A stretch of 64,000 nt of DNA, from assembly GCA_018711005.1 (NCBI GenBank), contig DVIT01000014.1, forward strand, positions 31,697 to 95,696, in the 5' to 3' direction. Position numbers and translations under genes: made by a program. The DNA is from Candidatus Scybalocola faecigallinarum. GTDB lineage: Bacteria > Bacillota > Clostridia > Lachnospirales > Lachnospiraceae. This document shows, in pieces, positions 53,284 through 62,183 of this stretch. Position 1 is the stretch's first letter. Each line of letters opens with the position of its first letter. The notes under the pieces were generated by a model that did not search any database, had not been told where the DNA came from, and saw nothing but the letters and a program-made list of their open reading frames with translations.

Positions 53284-54909
53284 ATGAAGAGAAGGTTAGC
53301 ATTTGTTTTATCATGTTTACTTGCAGTAGGTACAGTTGCAGGCTGCGGCGGTTCAAATGATAACGGAGGCAGCGCAGCAGATACTAACGGAGGCGCCAGT
53401 GCATCTGCCCAGGAAAGCGCTGCAGTCAATGATTCTCAGGAAACTGCATCTTCCGGAAGCGGAGAGGGAGAAACACTTACAGTAGCCCTTGCTTTGGAGC
53501 CGGCCAGTCTTATGCCTACTGCCGCCGGAGCAAATGAAGCCTATATGGTTATGAATTGTATGGCGGAAACATTATTTAAATGGAATAGTGAAACTGGAGA
53601 GATTGAAGCGAATCTTGGGGATTTTGAGTGGGTCGATGATACACATTTTCGTGTAACTTTAAAGGATGGGATCCATTTTCAAAATGGTGAAGAGTTGACA
53701 ACAGAAGACGTACTTTATACTTTCCAGGTAAATAATGAGTACAGCAGCGGAAATTATGAGGTGTTTAATCTGGAAAATACAGTTATCGAGGATGATCACA
53801 ATATGGTCTTTGAGACAAAGGAATCTTTGGCTCAGGCGCCGGAACGGTTTGTCCAGGAAAGCTATTTTATCTTTAGCAAAAAGACTTTGGAAGAAATGGG
53901 CGGAGCTGAAAATACAGCCCTTTATCCGATTGATGGCTATGGTACGGGAAAATATCAGTTTAAAGAGTGGGTCAGCGGTCAGTATATCCTTCTTGAGAAA
54001 AATGATGATTACTGGAACCAGGAAGATATGCCTTACTACGATTATATTAAATTTGTTTTTGTTAATGATTCTGCATCCAGAGCTATGGCCGTGGAAAGCG
54101 GTGATGCCAATGTTGGATCAAATCTTCCTGTATCCCAGGCTCCCATTTATGAAAACAGCGATGTTGTAGATGTTCATTATATGGACACACAGCAGTGCGG
54201 TACTGTCTTTATGAACTGTTCCAGAGGACCGCTCCAGGATGAACGGGTACGTGAGGCAATTTGGAATCTTATTGATGTTAATGCGTTAAATCAACTGGCT
54301 GCTAATGGTATGGGCAGGATTTGCGAGACAACAATTTCGCCTTATTCAATCGTTTATGATCCGGAGCCGGAAGGCACTGTCCGTGAAGTGAATGTAGAAA
54401 AAGCGAAAGAGCTTTTGGCTGAGGCCGGTTATCCGGATGGCTTTACTCTTGAAATGACCAATATGGCTACCCAGCAGGCCCAGGGCGAGATTATCCAGGA
54501 AAATCTCAGACAGGCAGGCATCGAGGTTAATATTACCATTAACGAAACACCAACCCATTTCCAGTGGCTTAGAGAAGGCAATTACGATCTTACGATCTCT
54601 AACTTAAGCCCAATGTACTATACAGAAAACCTTCGTCTTGTGGATGGACGTATCAGCACAGCGGTTGTTTATGGCGGTGCAAATTATAAGGATGAAAATT
54701 TCTATCCGCTTCTTGATGCTGCTTATTCTGCTTTTGATATGGATGACAGAATTGCTGCTTATAAAGCATGCCAGGATTATATGAAAGAACACCGTATTGT
54801 TGTAGGTACACATACAACAGTTAAGCTTGAGCTGACCTCAGAAGGTTTGACTGCCCCTGGTCTGACTGCCATGGGAAATGCAGACTATACAGTAGTACGT
54901 CCTCAGTAA
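53284..54909 (+). CDS. Extracellular solute-binding lipoprotein, SBP family 5
   Basis: The 541-residue lipoprotein has a signal peptide with lipobox VAGC (about residue 21), a Ser/Ala/Gly/Asn-rich linker (to about 60) and a family 5 binding domain with FRVTLKDGIHFQNGEELTTEDVLYT, the pocket-lining PYYDYIKFVFVND and NVEKAKELLAEAGYPDGF. It captures the substrate for the Dpp-type importer encoded just upstream. The cognate ligand is unknown; co-transcription with oxidoreductase and deglycosidase-like genes points to a glycoside rather than a peptide. Confidence 0.95.
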   Translation: MKRRLAFVLSCLLAVGTVAGCGGSNDNGGSAADTNGGASASAQESAAVNDSQETASSGSGEGETLTVALALEPASLMPTAAGANEAYMVMNCMAETLFKWNSETGEIEANLGDFEWVDDTHFRVTLKDGIHFQNGEELTTEDVLYTFQVNNEYSSGNYEVFNLENTVIEDDHNMVFETKESLAQAPERFVQESYFIFSKKTLEEMGGAENTALYPIDGYGTGKYQFKEWVSGQYILLEKNDDYWNQEDMPYYDYIKFVFVNDSASRAMAVESGDANVGSNLPVSQAPIYENSDVVDVHYMDTQQCGTVFMNCSRGPLQDERVREAIWNLIDVNALNQLAANGMGRICETTISPYSIVYDPEPEGTVREVNVEKAKELLAEAGYPDGFTLEMTNMATQQAQGEIIQENLRQAGIEVNITINETPTHFQWLREGNYDLTISNLSPMYYTENLRLVDGRISTAVVYGGANYKDENFYPLLDAAYSAFDMDDRIAAYKACQDYMKEHRIVVGTHTTVKLELTSEGLTAPGLTAMGNADYTVVRPQ

Positions 54910-54933
54910 ATGACATAAGGAGATGAAGTAACG

Positions 54934-56046
54934 ATGAAAAACGGAAAAGTTCAGATTGGTATTATCGGATGCGGCGGTATCGCTAACCAAAAACATTTAC
55001 CTGCATTAAAAACCCAGATGGATCGAGTGGATCTTGTAGCCTTTTGCGATCTTATCGAAGAGCGGGCTGTAAAAGCGGCAAAAGAGTATGGCGTGCCAGA
55101 TGCCAAGGTATATACAGACTACAATGAATTATTGTCTGATCCGGAGATTGATGCAGTTAACGTCCTGACGCCTAACGTGGCCCATTGTCCGATTACGGTG
55201 GCTGCCTTTAAAGCCGGGAAGCATGTGCTTTGTGAAAAGCCTATGGCTCATAACCCTGAAGCCGCCAAAGAAATGATCGATGCTTGGAAAGCATCGGGAA
55301 AGAAATTTACCATCGGTTATCAGAACCGTTTCAGACCGGAAGTCCAGGCCCTTCACCAATCCTGCGAAGATGGTGAGCTGGGAGAAATCTACTATGCGAA
55401 AGCTCATGCTGTACGCCGCAGAGCTGTTCCTACATGGGGCGTATTCCCTAACAAGGCTCTTCAGGGCGGCGGTCCTCTGATTGATATTGGAACCCATGCC
55501 CTGGATATTACCTTATGGTGTATGGATAATTATGAACCGGATCGTGTTCTTGGTTCTGTTTACTATAAGCTTGGTCATCTGCCCCAGGCAGTTGAGGGCA
55601 ATGCTTTTGGACCGTGGGATCCGGAAACTTACGAGGTTGAGGATTCGGCCTTTGGTTTTATTAAGATGAAAAATGGTGCAACCATCGTCCTTGAAGCGTC
55701 TTGGGCCCTGAATATCCTTGAATCCAGAGAAGCGTCTACGACCCTTTGCGGTACAAAAGCCGGTGCCGAGATCCGTTCCGGTTCCAGCTATCCTAAGGAT
55801 GAATTGATCTATAACCGGGGCAAAAATAATCTTCTTATGGAAGAACATCTTTCCGGTGCCGGTAATGTGGCATATTTTAAGACCGGCGGTTCCGAGCCTG
55901 GTGTTTTGGAAGCAAAACAGTGGATCGACTGTCTGATTGATGAAACAAAGGATCCGTTAGTCCTTCCTGAGCAGGCCTATGTGGTTACTCAGATTTTGGA
56001 TGCTATTTATAAATCAGATGCCGAGGGAACAGAGTTCGTTTTTTAA
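54934..56046 (+). CDS. Gfo/Idh/MocA-family oxidoreductase
   Basis: The 370-residue NAD(P)-dependent oxidoreductase has a Rossmann motif GIIGCGGIANQKHLPAL at the N-terminus and the EKPMA motif with the catalytic Lys (about 95-99). The IDIGTHALDITLWCM segment supplies the usual Asp/His pair. In C-glycoside catabolism (DgpA and CarA type) an enzyme of this or a related family oxidises the sugar C3 hydroxyl to a ketone before bond cleavage. That is the likely role here, making it the first enzymatic step although the gene is last. It follows the binding protein by 24 bases, with AAGGAGATG upstream. Confidence 0.93.
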   Translation: MKNGKVQIGIIGCGGIANQKHLPALKTQMDRVDLVAFCDLIEERAVKAAKEYGVPDAKVYTDYNELLSDPEIDAVNVLTPNVAHCPITVAAFKAGKHVLCEKPMAHNPEAAKEMIDAWKASGKKFTIGYQNRFRPEVQALHQSCEDGELGEIYYAKAHAVRRRAVPTWGVFPNKALQGGGPLIDIGTHALDITLWCMDNYEPDRVLGSVYYKLGHLPQAVEGNAFGPWDPETYEVEDSAFGFIKMKNGATIVLEASWALNILESREASTTLCGTKAGAEIRSGSSYPKDELIYNRGKNNLLMEEHLSGAGNVAYFKTGGSEPGVLEAKQWIDCLIDETKDPLVLPEQAYVVTQILDAIYKSDAEGTEFVF

Positions 56047-56198
56047 AAATAATGATAGACGCCAAGATTGAGCCAAAGATTTATTTCGGGTATAATAAAA
56101 TTACAGGATTTCTCTCATTGATGCAGATCAGGAGAAATGTATGTCGAGAAAATTTCAGAAATTGACAATCAAGAATTCATTTCTGGATCATAAAAGAT

Positions 56199-56262
56199 AA
56201 AGACCCTGTACACCTGAGAAAGCAATGATAAAGGGTTGCTTTTGCCGGTGTACAGGGTCTTT
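56199..56262. terminator. Long bidirectional terminator after the glycoside operon
   Basis: AAAGACCCTGTACACC (56199-56214) and GGTGTACAGGGTCTTT (56247-56262) pair perfectly, with an inner AAGCAA/TTGCTT stem and T-rich flanks. It closes the plus-strand operon and the minus-strand GntR gene. The rest of the 56047-56355 gap shows no gene. Confidence 0.9.
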
Positions 56263-56355
56263 GATTTTTCACGAACTTTTAGAATCAGAGCCAAAGGCGG
56301 GAGCATGCTTTCGTTTATGTTAAGAAAACAATGGCCCGTTTCGACCGAAAATATT

Positions 56356-57102
56356 TTATGCCATAACGGTGATCTCGAACTTATTACAGTCGGCACGGTA
56401 GTAGGCCATAGAATATTCCAGAGGAATATCATCCTGGGTATACCCGGTGGATGTGAAAAAAAGCACCGGATCGCCGGTCTTGATTTCCAGGAGCTTTGCG
56501 TTGGCCGAGCTGACCTTGGCAGCTTCCATCACACGCTTCACATAGCGGATCTTATAAGCCGGGTTTTCGTTTTCCAAAATATTGTATAACGATTCTGCTG
56601 TAAAATCATGGTCCATGACAAAGGCGCACCGGGAATAAGGCAGATAGGTTTGTACGACGACAAGGGGACAGTCGTCGGCAAAACGCTGTCGGCTTAAAAA
56701 AATGGCTTTGTCATTAGGTCCAAGGCCAAGAGCCTGGGCTGCCTGGATCGGCGGGATGACAATATCAAGAGCCAGAACCTGGGTTTTAGGCGTTTTGTTT
56801 TGCTTGCGGATCTGGTCATTAAAGGGTTCCAGACGGATGATAAAATCCTGATTGATCTTCTTGTGAGCCACAAAAGTGCCTTTGCTCTTAATCCGGTAAA
56901 GCTGGCCTTCCTGGACAAGCTCGGAAATCGCCTGGCGGACAGTGGTACGGCTAACGCCGAAAATATGGATCAATTCTTCTTCTGTAGGGATTATGTCATC
57001 GGGCTGATAGCTGCCCTTATCAATTTCGGTTTGGATGATGGTCTTTAGCTGATAATAAAGTGGAATGGGTACAGACTTATCTAACTTGTAATCTGTGATC
57101 AT
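56356..57102 (-). CDS. GntR-family regulator with UTRA ligand domain
   Basis: The 248-residue HutC-subfamily regulator has an N-terminal winged helix (PLYYQLKTIIQTEIDKGSYQ, FGVSRTTVRQAISELVQEGQLYRIKSKGTFVA) and a C-terminal UTRA domain (about 85-245), the chorismate-lyase-like fold that binds small ligands such as sugar phosphates or amino acids. It starts after AGGAGGTTACT. It is divergent from the operon beginning at 57384, and similar A/T-rich motifs lie in the shared gap. It therefore probably represses that operon and itself. Confidence 0.92.
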   Translation of the reverse strand: MITDYKLDKSVPIPLYYQLKTIIQTEIDKGSYQPDDIIPTEEELIHIFGVSRTTVRQAISELVQEGQLYRIKSKGTFVAHKKINQDFIIRLEPFNDQIRKQNKTPKTQVLALDIVIPPIQAAQALGLGPNDKAIFLSRQRFADDCPLVVVQTYLPYSRCAFVMDHDFTAESLYNILENENPAYKIRYVKRVMEAAKVSSANAKLLEIKTGDPVLFFTSTGYTQDDIPLEYSMAYYRADCNKFEITVMA

Positions 57103-57152
57103 AGTAACCTCCTGTGTATGTGGGGTACATATTGTTTTATATATATCTTTAT

Positions 57153-57340
57153 TATAACATAATGATAATGAATAGCAAGAACGAAAATTGCCGGGGGAGA
57201 GGTAAAAATATAGATAAAAAAATATTATAAAAATTGTAAAATATGGTCAAAATATATAAAAAGGTAAAATGCCGTCCTGACAAAAATAGGCATATGCGTT
57301 ATCCTCATATCAAAAGATACTTTGTCATAACATAACAATA
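57153..57340. promoter_or_regulatory. Candidate GntR sites in the divergent gap
   Basis: Two related sequences, TATAACATAATGATAA (57153-57168, near the GntR promoter) and TCATAACATAACAATA (57325-57340, near the downstream operon), share ATAACATAA. The gap is highly A/T-rich, so chance similarity is possible. Confidence 0.35.
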
Positions 57341-57383
57341 TTATTAAAAAATATTGAAGCATTAAAATGATACAGGAGGCGTT

Positions 57384-58652
57384 ATGAACAGAGAAATATA
57401 CAACGGATGCCTGGAGCTGCTCAGGAAAGAACTTGTACCAGCTTTTGGATGTACAGAACCCATTGCCATTGCTTATGCATCGGCAGTGGCGCGGGACGTA
57501 TTGGGGGCGCTGCCGGAGCGTATGATCGTTTCGTGCAGCGGAAATATTATTAAAAATGTGAAAGGCGTGATCGTCCCGGCGACAGGAGGCCTGAAAGGGA
57601 TCGAGGCCGCAGCAGTGGTAGGCGCTGTGGGAGGAGATGCAAAGGAAAAGCTGGAAGTGCTTCACAAAGTCGTTAAAGAAGATTGTATTTTGGCTAAGGA
57701 CTTGATCCGTCAGGGCATCTGTCAGGTAAAGCTTCTTGACAGTGACGAAAAGCTGCACATTATTGTAGAAGCATTTGCCGGCAGTGACCGTGTACTGGTG
57801 GAATTAAAGCATCATCACACGCAGATCGTTTGCATAGAAAAAAACGGTGAAGTCCTGAAAAAGGAGGACTGCCTGTCAGGCACTGCAGAAAGTGATGTTC
57901 CGGAGTTTCTGGATTTTCAGGAAATTTATGAATTTGCACAGTGCGTAAAGCCGGAAGATGTGGAAGAAATTCTTGACCGCCAGATTACTTATAACACTCA
58001 GATTGCCGAGTACGGTATGACTCATGCCTACGGCGCCAATGTTGGAGCGACTTTGGTAGAGGAGTACGGCTCATCCATTAATGTCATGGCCCGGGCTTTG
58101 CCGGCGGCCGGCTCTGATGCCCGCATGGGCGGCTGCGAACTGCCGGTAGTGATTAATTCCGGAAGCGGCAATCAGGGCATGACCGTATCACTCCCGGTGG
58201 TGGCATATGCAAGAGAATTGAAGGTTTCTAAAGAAAAGCTTTACCGGGCCCTTTGCATCAGCAATCTGACAGCAATTTATCAAAAAAGCCAGATCGGACG
58301 ATTGTCTGCTTACTGCGGAGCTGTCAGCGCCGGAGCAGGAGCCGGCGCCGGGATTACGTATCTGATGGGCGGCGGCGTAGAGGAGATTGAGTCGGTAGTG
58401 ACTAATACATTGGCCAATGTGGCAGGGATCTTGTGCGATGGCGCCAAAGCATCCTGCGCAGCCAAGATCGCTTCCAGCGTGGAAGCGGCACTGATGGCGA
58501 TCCAGCTGACGTTTCGGGGGAAATCTTTTTGTGCCGGGGACGGCATTGTAAAAAACGATGCGGATGTAACGGTCAAAGAAGTAGGAAAGATCGCCAGAGA
58601 AGGCATGCAGGAAACGGATCATGTCATTTTAAATGTTATGGTAGAAGCTTAA
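57384..58652 (+). CDS. cyuA: L-cysteine desulfidase family protein (UPF0597/CyuA)
   Basis: The 422-residue protein has the UPF0597 hallmarks: FGCTEPIAIAYASAVARD near the N-terminus, ATGGLKGIEAAAVVGAVGG, MGGCELPVVINSGSGNQGM and ILCDGAKASCAAKIASSVEAAL. The conserved cysteines can hold an oxygen-sensitive iron-sulfur cluster, as in serine dehydratase-like desulfidases that convert cysteine to pyruvate, sulfide and ammonia. An AGGAGGC site precedes the start. As the first gene of the operon with a dipeptidase behind it, it suggests use of cysteine or related amino acids from peptides. Serine or threonine as substrate cannot be excluded. Confidence 0.88.
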   Translation: MNREIYNGCLELLRKELVPAFGCTEPIAIAYASAVARDVLGALPERMIVSCSGNIIKNVKGVIVPATGGLKGIEAAAVVGAVGGDAKEKLEVLHKVVKEDCILAKDLIRQGICQVKLLDSDEKLHIIVEAFAGSDRVLVELKHHHTQIVCIEKNGEVLKKEDCLSGTAESDVPEFLDFQEIYEFAQCVKPEDVEEILDRQITYNTQIAEYGMTHAYGANVGATLVEEYGSSINVMARALPAAGSDARMGGCELPVVINSGSGNQGMTVSLPVVAYARELKVSKEKLYRALCISNLTAIYQKSQIGRLSAYCGAVSAGAGAGAGITYLMGGGVEEIESVVTNTLANVAGILCDGAKASCAAKIASSVEAALMAIQLTFRGKSFCAGDGIVKNDADVTVKEVGKIAREGMQETDHVILNVMVEA

Positions 58653-58732
58653 AAGTAACAGGCGGCCCGGAGAAAGCCCCGCCTGAGGGGCTGTATGGAG
58701 AACTCTGAAGGACCGGCCGGCAAGGAGGAAAT

Positions 58733-60079
58733 ATGGAGAAGGAGATTATTAAGGATCTGGAGCAGTGGCTTTTAGATCATCAGGAAGAAATGTTTCGGGA
58801 TATTGGGGAGCTGGTGGCGATTCCCACGGTCGTTGAAAAAGGCGAAGGGGGTTATCCGTATGGAACGGCGCTGGCGAAAGCCATTATAAAAATGTCCCAG
58901 CTGGCAGATAAGTACGGCTTTGAGTGGGAAAATCATCAGTGGCACTGTATCAGTATCCGTTATGGAAAAGGGCCTAAACAGCTTGGCATATGGGGCCATC
59001 TGGATGTGGTTCCGCCGGGAGACGGGTGGATTTATGAGCCTTTTTCCTGCAGAAAGGTGAAAAATTATCTGCTGGGCCGGGGAACCCAGGATAATAAGGG
59101 GCCGGATATGGGTTCTTTGTATGTGCTCAGATATTTAAAAGAGCATCATATTGATCCGGGCTTTGAGATCCGGCTGATCTATGGCTGCCAGGAAGAAAGC
59201 GACATGAAAGATGTGGGGGAATACTTAAAGCTGGAAAAGGCACCGGATTTTTCCTTTGTTCCGGACTGCGCATTTCCTGTGTGCTACGGTGAAAAAGGAT
59301 TTTTAAAGGTAAGGCTTCGGTCAGAACCCCTTTCAGACCGGATCACAGCTCTGTCCGGAGGACAGGCAGAAAATGCCATTCCGGCTTTGGGAACCGCAGT
59401 GATCGATGGACAGACTATAGAGGGAAAGGGGATTGGCGGACATTCTGCATACCCGGAAGGTCTTGTGAATGCTTTCGGTGTCCTTGGTGAAGCCTGCCGG
59501 ACGCTGGAGCTTAAAGGACAGGATCTTAAGGCCTTTGATTTTCTTGCCCAAGCGGGAAAAGACGGCTATGGAAAGACACTGGGCATTGACAGATCCGATG
59601 AGCCCAGCGGTGCGATGACCTGTGCGCCTACCATGCTCTTTATGGAGGATCAGTGCATGGAAGTCGTATTTAATATCCGTTATCCCATTACCTTAAATGC
59701 AGAGGACATTGTCAAAGATCTGGAAGCAAAAGCGGCTCAGTACGGATTCCATGTGATCCGCACAGAGGATAATAAGCCGAACCATGAGGATCCCAACGGA
59801 ATTTGGGCCCGCTATCTGACAGACTGCTTTGAGGAAGTGATGGGAGAGCGCCAGGAGCCTTACGTAATGAGCGGCGGAACTTATGCCAGAAAAGTACCTA
59901 ATGCGGTAGGATTTGGCCCGGGACTGCCGAAGGATCTGACCGTACTTGGCCTTCCGGAAGGCCATGGAGAGTGCCATCAGCCGGATGAATCCCAGTGTAT
60001 TGATACACTGTTCCAGGCATGGAAGGTTTATGCATATACTGTGCTGAAACTGACAGAAACAGGACTTCCCCAGGCTTAA
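58733..60079 (+). CDS. M20-family metallodipeptidase (Sapep type)
   Basis: The 448-residue M20 hydrolase has metal ligands in GHLDVVPPGDGW, the bridging Asp in GRGTQDNKGP, catalytic Glu pair in CQEESDM and the final His in LPEGHGECHQPDE. The dimerisation lid domain is included (GGHSAYPEG). The pattern matches Sapep/PepV-like dipeptidases, which act on short peptides in the cytoplasm. An AAGGAGGAAAT site precedes the ATG. It follows the desulfidase gene by 80 bases in the same direction. Confidence 0.93.
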   Translation: MEKEIIKDLEQWLLDHQEEMFRDIGELVAIPTVVEKGEGGYPYGTALAKAIIKMSQLADKYGFEWENHQWHCISIRYGKGPKQLGIWGHLDVVPPGDGWIYEPFSCRKVKNYLLGRGTQDNKGPDMGSLYVLRYLKEHHIDPGFEIRLIYGCQEESDMKDVGEYLKLEKAPDFSFVPDCAFPVCYGEKGFLKVRLRSEPLSDRITALSGGQAENAIPALGTAVIDGQTIEGKGIGGHSAYPEGLVNAFGVLGEACRTLELKGQDLKAFDFLAQAGKDGYGKTLGIDRSDEPSGAMTCAPTMLFMEDQCMEVVFNIRYPITLNAEDIVKDLEAKAAQYGFHVIRTEDNKPNHEDPNGIWARYLTDCFEEVMGERQEPYVMSGGTYARKVPNAVGFGPGLPKDLTVLGLPEGHGECHQPDESQCIDTLFQAWKVYAYTVLKLTETGLPQA

Positions 60080-60118
60080 GACCGGGGAGTCCGATACAAA
60101 AAACAGGAGGAGATTAGG

Positions 60119-61087
60119 ATGAACAAAAAAGAACGTGTATGGGCAGCTTTTCATAATGAGGTGACGGATCATGTGCCGTGCTGTTTTTGGAGACATTATT
60201 CACCGGAGATGGAGCGGGGCGAGGATGTTGTAGAAGCTCATCTGAAATTTTACAGAGAAACAGATGTTGATCTTTTAAAAATTTCCAGCGACGGTTATTT
60301 CGGATGGCCGGAAGTAACTTTGAAAAATCTTGGAAGCGCCAGGGAACTGTACGGGATGCAGCATATCGGAAGCAATCATCCGTTTATCCGGGAGCAGGTG
60401 GCACGGGCAAAAGCCATTGTAGATCAGGTGAAAGACGAGTGTATGACCGTATATACCCTGTTTTGCCCCTTATCTATTTTCCGTCTCCAGGTTGGCTGGG
60501 ATAAAATGATGGAATGTATGAGGGAAGATCCGAAGGCTGTAATGCATGCCTGCGATATTATTGCCGATGATGAGATTGCTCTGATCCGGGCTCTGATCCA
60601 GGAAGCCGGCGTGGATGGAATCTTCTATAGTGTACAAAATGCCGAAGTGACCCGCTTTACTGTGGAAGAATACCGTCAGTGGGTAGAACCAAGTGACCGG
60701 AAGGTACTGGATTTTACCAACAGCATTAGTGATTGCAATGTCCTTCATTGCTGCGGCTGGGATGCCGATGAGGCGCATACCCATAATCATCTGGAAAGCT
60801 GGAAAGATTATCCTTCAGCGGTAGTCAGCTGGGCAGCTTATGTGGATCATATGGATGTATGCCAGATTCGTGAGTTCTTTAACGGCCGTCCGGCATGGGG
60901 CGGTTATGATAACCGTGTATGCGGTATGCTGTATACAGGAACAGAAGCAGAGATCAAAGCAGAAGCAAAGCGTCTGATCGGCCAGGGAACAAAGAAAGGC
61001 TTTATGCTTGGGCCTGACTGCAGCTTGCCAAATGATATTGACAATCAGAGAATCCGGTGGGTGGTAGAAGCGGCAAGAAGCATTTGA
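60119..61087 (+). CDS. Uroporphyrinogen decarboxylase-family protein (methyltransferase-like)
   Basis: The 322-residue UroD-fold protein contains NKKERVWAAFHNEVTDHVPCCFWRHYS, DVDLLKISSDGYFGWP, HCCGWD and the C-terminal LGPDCSLPNDI. The His-x-Cys and GPDCSLP segments resemble the zinc ligands of MtaA/CmuA-type methyltransferases more than heme-pathway HemE. No corrinoid protein or heme genes are nearby, so the reaction is unknown. It sits between a dipeptidase and an alcohol dehydrogenase with a GGAGGAGAT ribosome site. Such proteins are common in clostridial catabolic operons without assigned roles. Confidence 0.88.
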   Translation: MNKKERVWAAFHNEVTDHVPCCFWRHYSPEMERGEDVVEAHLKFYRETDVDLLKISSDGYFGWPEVTLKNLGSARELYGMQHIGSNHPFIREQVARAKAIVDQVKDECMTVYTLFCPLSIFRLQVGWDKMMECMREDPKAVMHACDIIADDEIALIRALIQEAGVDGIFYSVQNAEVTRFTVEEYRQWVEPSDRKVLDFTNSISDCNVLHCCGWDADEAHTHNHLESWKDYPSAVVSWAAYVDHMDVCQIREFFNGRPAWGGYDNRVCGMLYTGTEAEIKAEAKRLIGQGTKKGFMLGPDCSLPNDIDNQRIRWVVEAARSI

Positions 61088-61106
61088 TATAGAAGGAGGT
61101 TTAAGG

Positions 61107-62096
61107 ATGGATAATTTTACCTGGTATAATCCAACAAAAATTATTTTTGGACGAAAGACCCACCAACAGGTGGGGCAGATCACCGCAGCTTACGCAAAGC
61201 GCGTACTCCTGGTTTATGGGGGCGGCAGCGTGATCGATACGGCAAAGGCGATCGGACTTGGCGTAGAAGATAACGGAGATGTGTGGGATTTCTACAATGG
61301 ATCCAGACGCCCCCAAAAGATGGCAAAAGTCGGCGTTGTGCTGACAATCCCCGCCGCAGGCAGTGAGAGCAGCGACGGCAGTGTGATCACCAATGAGGAG
61401 ACGAAAGAAAAGCTGTCCTGCTGTACAGATTTTATGTATCCGGATTTTGCTATATTAAATCCCGAGCTGTGTTATACAGTGCCTGTCAGCCAGATCCGGG
61501 CAGGCGGCGCAGACATCCTGGCCCATATTATGGAACGGTATTTTGTGCCTAACGATCATAATGATGTATCTGACAGGATCTGTGAGGCTGCCATGGAAGC
61601 CCTGATCACAAATATGCCTAAAGTGCTGGAAGATCCCAAAGACTATGACGCCTGGGCAGAAATGATGTGGCTTGGCAATATTGCCCATAACGGACTGCTT
61701 GGCAAAGGCCGCCGGGATGATTGGGCCAGCCACAATATTGAGCATGAGCTTAGTGCGATTTATGATGTGGCGCACGGTGCCGGACTGGCAGTTGTATTTC
61801 CTGCATGGATGCGTTATGTTTACAAAGAGCATCCGTGGCGTTTTGTTCAGTTTGCAAGCAGGGTATGGCATGTGGATGTATCATCCATGGACGAGGATGA
61901 AGCGTGTCTGGCCGGAATCCATGCACTGGAGGATTTCTTTAAATCTGTAGGGCTGGCAACCCATTTGTCAGAAATAGGTATTGATGATACCAACATTGCC
62001 CTGATGGCTCAAAAGGCCTGCAAAAATCATCCATTGGGCAGCTTTAAAACGCTGTATGCACAGGATGTTGAGGAAATATTGAAGATTGCGCAGTAA
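61107..62096 (+). CDS. Iron-containing alcohol dehydrogenase, internally deleted
   Basis: This is a butanol dehydrogenase-like (BDH/YqhD) protein, here 329 residues against the usual about 387. The N-terminus (MDNFTWYNPTKIIFGRKT) is normal, but VLLVYGGGS runs straight into VIDTAKAIGLG. In relatives, VLLVYGGGS and the later AVGGGSVIDTAKAI are separated by about 58 residues. The part of the cofactor-binding domain between the two GGGS motifs is thus missing, in frame. The metal ligands remain (ADILAHIMERY, EHELSAIYDVAHGAG). Activity is doubtful. A deletion by recombination between the short GGGS-coding repeats, or an assembly collapse there, would explain it. Confidence 0.85.
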   Translation: MDNFTWYNPTKIIFGRKTHQQVGQITAAYAKRVLLVYGGGSVIDTAKAIGLGVEDNGDVWDFYNGSRRPQKMAKVGVVLTIPAAGSESSDGSVITNEETKEKLSCCTDFMYPDFAILNPELCYTVPVSQIRAGGADILAHIMERYFVPNDHNDVSDRICEAAMEALITNMPKVLEDPKDYDAWAEMMWLGNIAHNGLLGKGRRDDWASHNIEHELSAIYDVAHGAGLAVVFPAWMRYVYKEHPWRFVQFASRVWHVDVSSMDEDEACLAGIHALEDFFKSVGLATHLSEIGIDDTNIALMAQKACKNHPLGSFKTLYAQDVEEILKIAQ

Positions 62097-62183
62097 TGAA
62101 ATGAGATAATCCTCATAAATACAAGGGTAAATTTTTTTGTGTTAATTTGTCATTATATGATAACATTTGAGAGAGGTTTTAAT

